The notes beneath the pieces are model-generated. The model saw only the letters and a list, made by a program, of their open reading frames with translations. It did not search any database and had not been told where the DNA came from. Shown here piece after piece: positions 5,697 through 6,707 of a stretch of 6,707 nt of DNA. Made by a program: the position numbers and the translations under genes. The stretch comes from CAYYJM01 sp964471755 (GTDB taxonomy: Bacteria; Planctomycetota; Planctomycetia; Gemmatales; Gemmataceae), in assembly GCA_964471755.1 (NCBI GenBank), contig CAYYJM010000314.1:1-6707 (forward strand), written 5' to 3'. The first letter of the stretch is position 1. The number at the start of each line of letters is the position of its first letter.

Positions 5697-6620
5697 ATGA
5701 CGTTCACCCGATTCATCTACTTCTGTGCCCTGGCTGGCGGCTGGGGAGCCCTGATCGGCTGGGGCCTGGGTCGAGGTCTGGTCGGCGGCGAGGGCGTTCT
5801 CGGCCAGGGGCTGCGCGGCCTGTATCTCGGCCTCGGCCTGGCTCTCCTGCTGGCGCTGATCGATGGCCTGTGGAACCAGGCCGGCCGACCAGCGATGATC
5901 GCGATCCGGGTTGTCGTTGTCGGTCTGCTCGGAGCCCTGGCCGGGCTGCTTGGCGGCATCCTCGGTCAGGCCCTCTACGATCTCTGGCACGGCTTCTACG
6001 TCGTCGGCTGGACGCTGACGGGTCTGCTGATCGGCCTGGCTCTCGGCTTCTTCGATCTGCTCGGGGGGCTGATTCGCGGCGACGAGATCGGCGGCGCGAT
6101 CAACAAGATGCGAAACGGCCTGATCGGCGGTCTGCTCGGTGGCGTCCTGGGAGCCCTGTTCGCTCTGGTCGTCTGGCGATACTGGCTGGTGTGGTTCGAG
6201 GCCAAGGACGAGAAAGGGTTGATGAGTCCGAGCGGGATTGGCATGACCGTCCTGGGCCTGTGTGTCGGCCTGCTGATTGGCCTGGCTCAGGTGCTGCTGA
6301 AGGAAGCGTGGCTGAAGATCGAAGCCGGCGTCCGCAAGGGGCGGGAGCTGATCCTGGCCGGAGCCGAGACGACCATCGGCCGGGCCGAGAACTGTGACAT
6401 CGGTCTGTTCGGCGATCCGCAGGTCGAGCGCCTGCACGCGCGCATCCTGCGTCGAGGGAACGATTTCCTTCTCGAAGATGCCGGTTCGGCCAGCGGGACG
6501 TACGTCAATGACGAGCGGATCGACGGGCCGCGTCTGCTTCGCGCTGGGGACGTCATTCGTCTGGGCCGCTGCCTTCTCCGTTTCGGTGAACGGACACGTT
6601 CGAGCCAGAGCCCCATTTAG
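5697..6620 (+). CDS. Six-pass glycine-rich membrane protein with C-terminal FHA domain
   Basis: Membrane protein (307 aa from ATG 5697) ending in a cytoplasmic forkhead-associated domain, a module that binds phosphothreonine peptides. Six hydrophobic segments lie at about 5-25, 41-58, 67-92, 102-124, 140-164 and 181-202, packed with GxxxG-type glycines and seemingly built from three repeated helix pairs. A linker containing KEAWLKIEAG (202-211) leads to the FHA domain at about 216-298. There IGR (227-229), His247, SGTYVN (266-271) and a terminal beta-strand pattern are kept. The usual Ser of the SRxH phosphate-binding motif is Glu244 (ERLH), so phosphothreonine binding may be altered. GTG 5679 in the same frame would add six residues; ATG 5697 was preferred because GAGG (5681-5684) precedes it, though spacing is long (12 bases). 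It probably shares a transcript with the STAS gene. The stop codon lies in a large palindrome. The membrane function is unknown. Confidence 0.85.
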   Translation: MTFTRFIYFCALAGGWGALIGWGLGRGLVGGEGVLGQGLRGLYLGLGLALLLALIDGLWNQAGRPAMIAIRVVVVGLLGALAGLLGGILGQALYDLWHGFYVVGWTLTGLLIGLALGFFDLLGGLIRGDEIGGAINKMRNGLIGGLLGGVLGALFALVVWRYWLVWFEAKDEKGLMSPSGIGMTVLGLCVGLLIGLAQVLLKEAWLKIEAGVRKGRELILAGAETTIGRAENCDIGLFGDPQVERLHARILRRGNDFLLEDAGSASGTYVNDERIDGPRLLRAGDVIRLGRCLLRFGERTRSSQSPI

Positions 6621-6675
6621 CCGCCGGCTTGCCGGCGGGTATTCGCGACGAGGACCGCCGGCAAGCCGGCGGCTA
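6618..6675. repeat. Perfect 21-bp inverted repeat with self-palindromic arms, possible terminator
   Basis: Arms 6618-6638 and 6655-6675 are exact reverse complements with a 16-base loop. Each arm contains an 8-bp palindrome around two bases: CCGCCGGCTTGCCGGCGG (6621-6638) and its complement with AA (6655-6672). The sequence can therefore fold as one long hairpin or two short ones. The TAG stop of the FHA gene is the first three bases of the left arm. There is no T-tract after the stem, so intrinsic termination in the standard sense is doubtful, but the stem is very stable. CCGCCGGC palindromes of this style recur between genes in planctomycete genomes as I recall, so a dispersed repeat is an alternative reading. 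Confidence 0.8.
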
Positions 6676-6693
6676 TCGGCAGTAAGGAAAGTA

Positions 6694-6707
6694 ATGCACG
6701 CTTGGCC
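6694..6707 (+). CDS. Possible start of a further gene, cut by the window edge
   Basis: An ATG at 6694 is preceded by AAGGA (6684-6688) with a five-base spacer, a well-placed ribosome-binding site, just after the palindrome. Only four full codons (MHAW) and two extra bases are visible, so no product can be suggested. The open frame is too short to test; this rests on the start signals alone. Confidence 0.35.

Noticed and set aside
5214..6437. Open frame of 407 codons on the minus strand across the STAS and FHA genes
   Set aside because: Gln/Asp/Ala-rich sequence without domains, spanning two real genes and the promoter region on the other strand.
1..6707. CRISPR arrays, tRNA or rRNA genes, insertion sequences, phage genes
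   Set aside because: No regularly spaced repeats, no tRNA-like cloverleaf or rRNA segment, and no transposase or integrase reading frame was seen on either strand.

Overview
The window is high-GC (roughly two-thirds G+C by eye), densely coded bacterial DNA with two divergent gene blocks separated by one intergenic region of about 205 bases. The gene content (bacterial glycogen phosphorylase, ABC-2 exporter, STAS anti-sigma antagonist, membrane-anchored FHA protein) and the CCGCCGGC-type palindromes at the right edge suggest a planctomycete-like organism. That placement is an inference from style, not from a marker gene. A run of 10 Ns marks a scaffold gap, so this is draft or metagenome-assembled sequence.

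Minus-strand block (read right to left): glgP (glycogen/maltodextrin phosphorylase, start 5077, stop 2590) is followed after 34 bases by an ABC ATPase (1671-2555). That gene overlaps its ABC-2 permease (658-1674) by 4 bases, and the permease stop overlaps the start of a second ATPase of the CbiO/energy-coupling-factor type (2-658). The spacing argues for one transcription unit of at least four genes, with the last three translationally coupled. The first ATPase and the permease make a plausible ABC-2 export system. The role of the CbiO-type ATPase is unclear, because its usual EcfT/CbiQ and substrate-binding partners, if present, lie beyond the left edge.

Intergenic region 5078-5282: it holds the glgP ribosome-binding site, a perfect 8-bp inverted repeat with an 18-bp spacer (possible operator), a good -10 box reading rightward, and a GGAGG ribosome-binding site for the STAS gene.

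Plus-strand block: a single-domain STAS protein (5283-5645) with the phosphorylatable DSSG motif is followed after 51 bases by a six-pass, glycine-rich membrane protein with a C-terminal cytoplasmic FHA domain (5697-6620). Both domains belong to Ser/Thr-phosphorylation signalling, so the pair may be a small signalling module. The FHA stop codon lies inside a perfect 21-bp inverted repeat (6618-6675) whose arms are themselves palindromes. After it, a good ribosome-binding site and ATG (6694) look like the first codons of another gene cut by the window edge.

Most of the window is recognisable families. The parts least explained are the repeated architecture of the FHA membrane domain, the altered phosphopeptide-binding motif of its FHA domain, the nested palindrome at the right edge, and the CbiO-type ATPase coupled to an ABC-2 permease. 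I did not find convincing evidence for a wholly new system.
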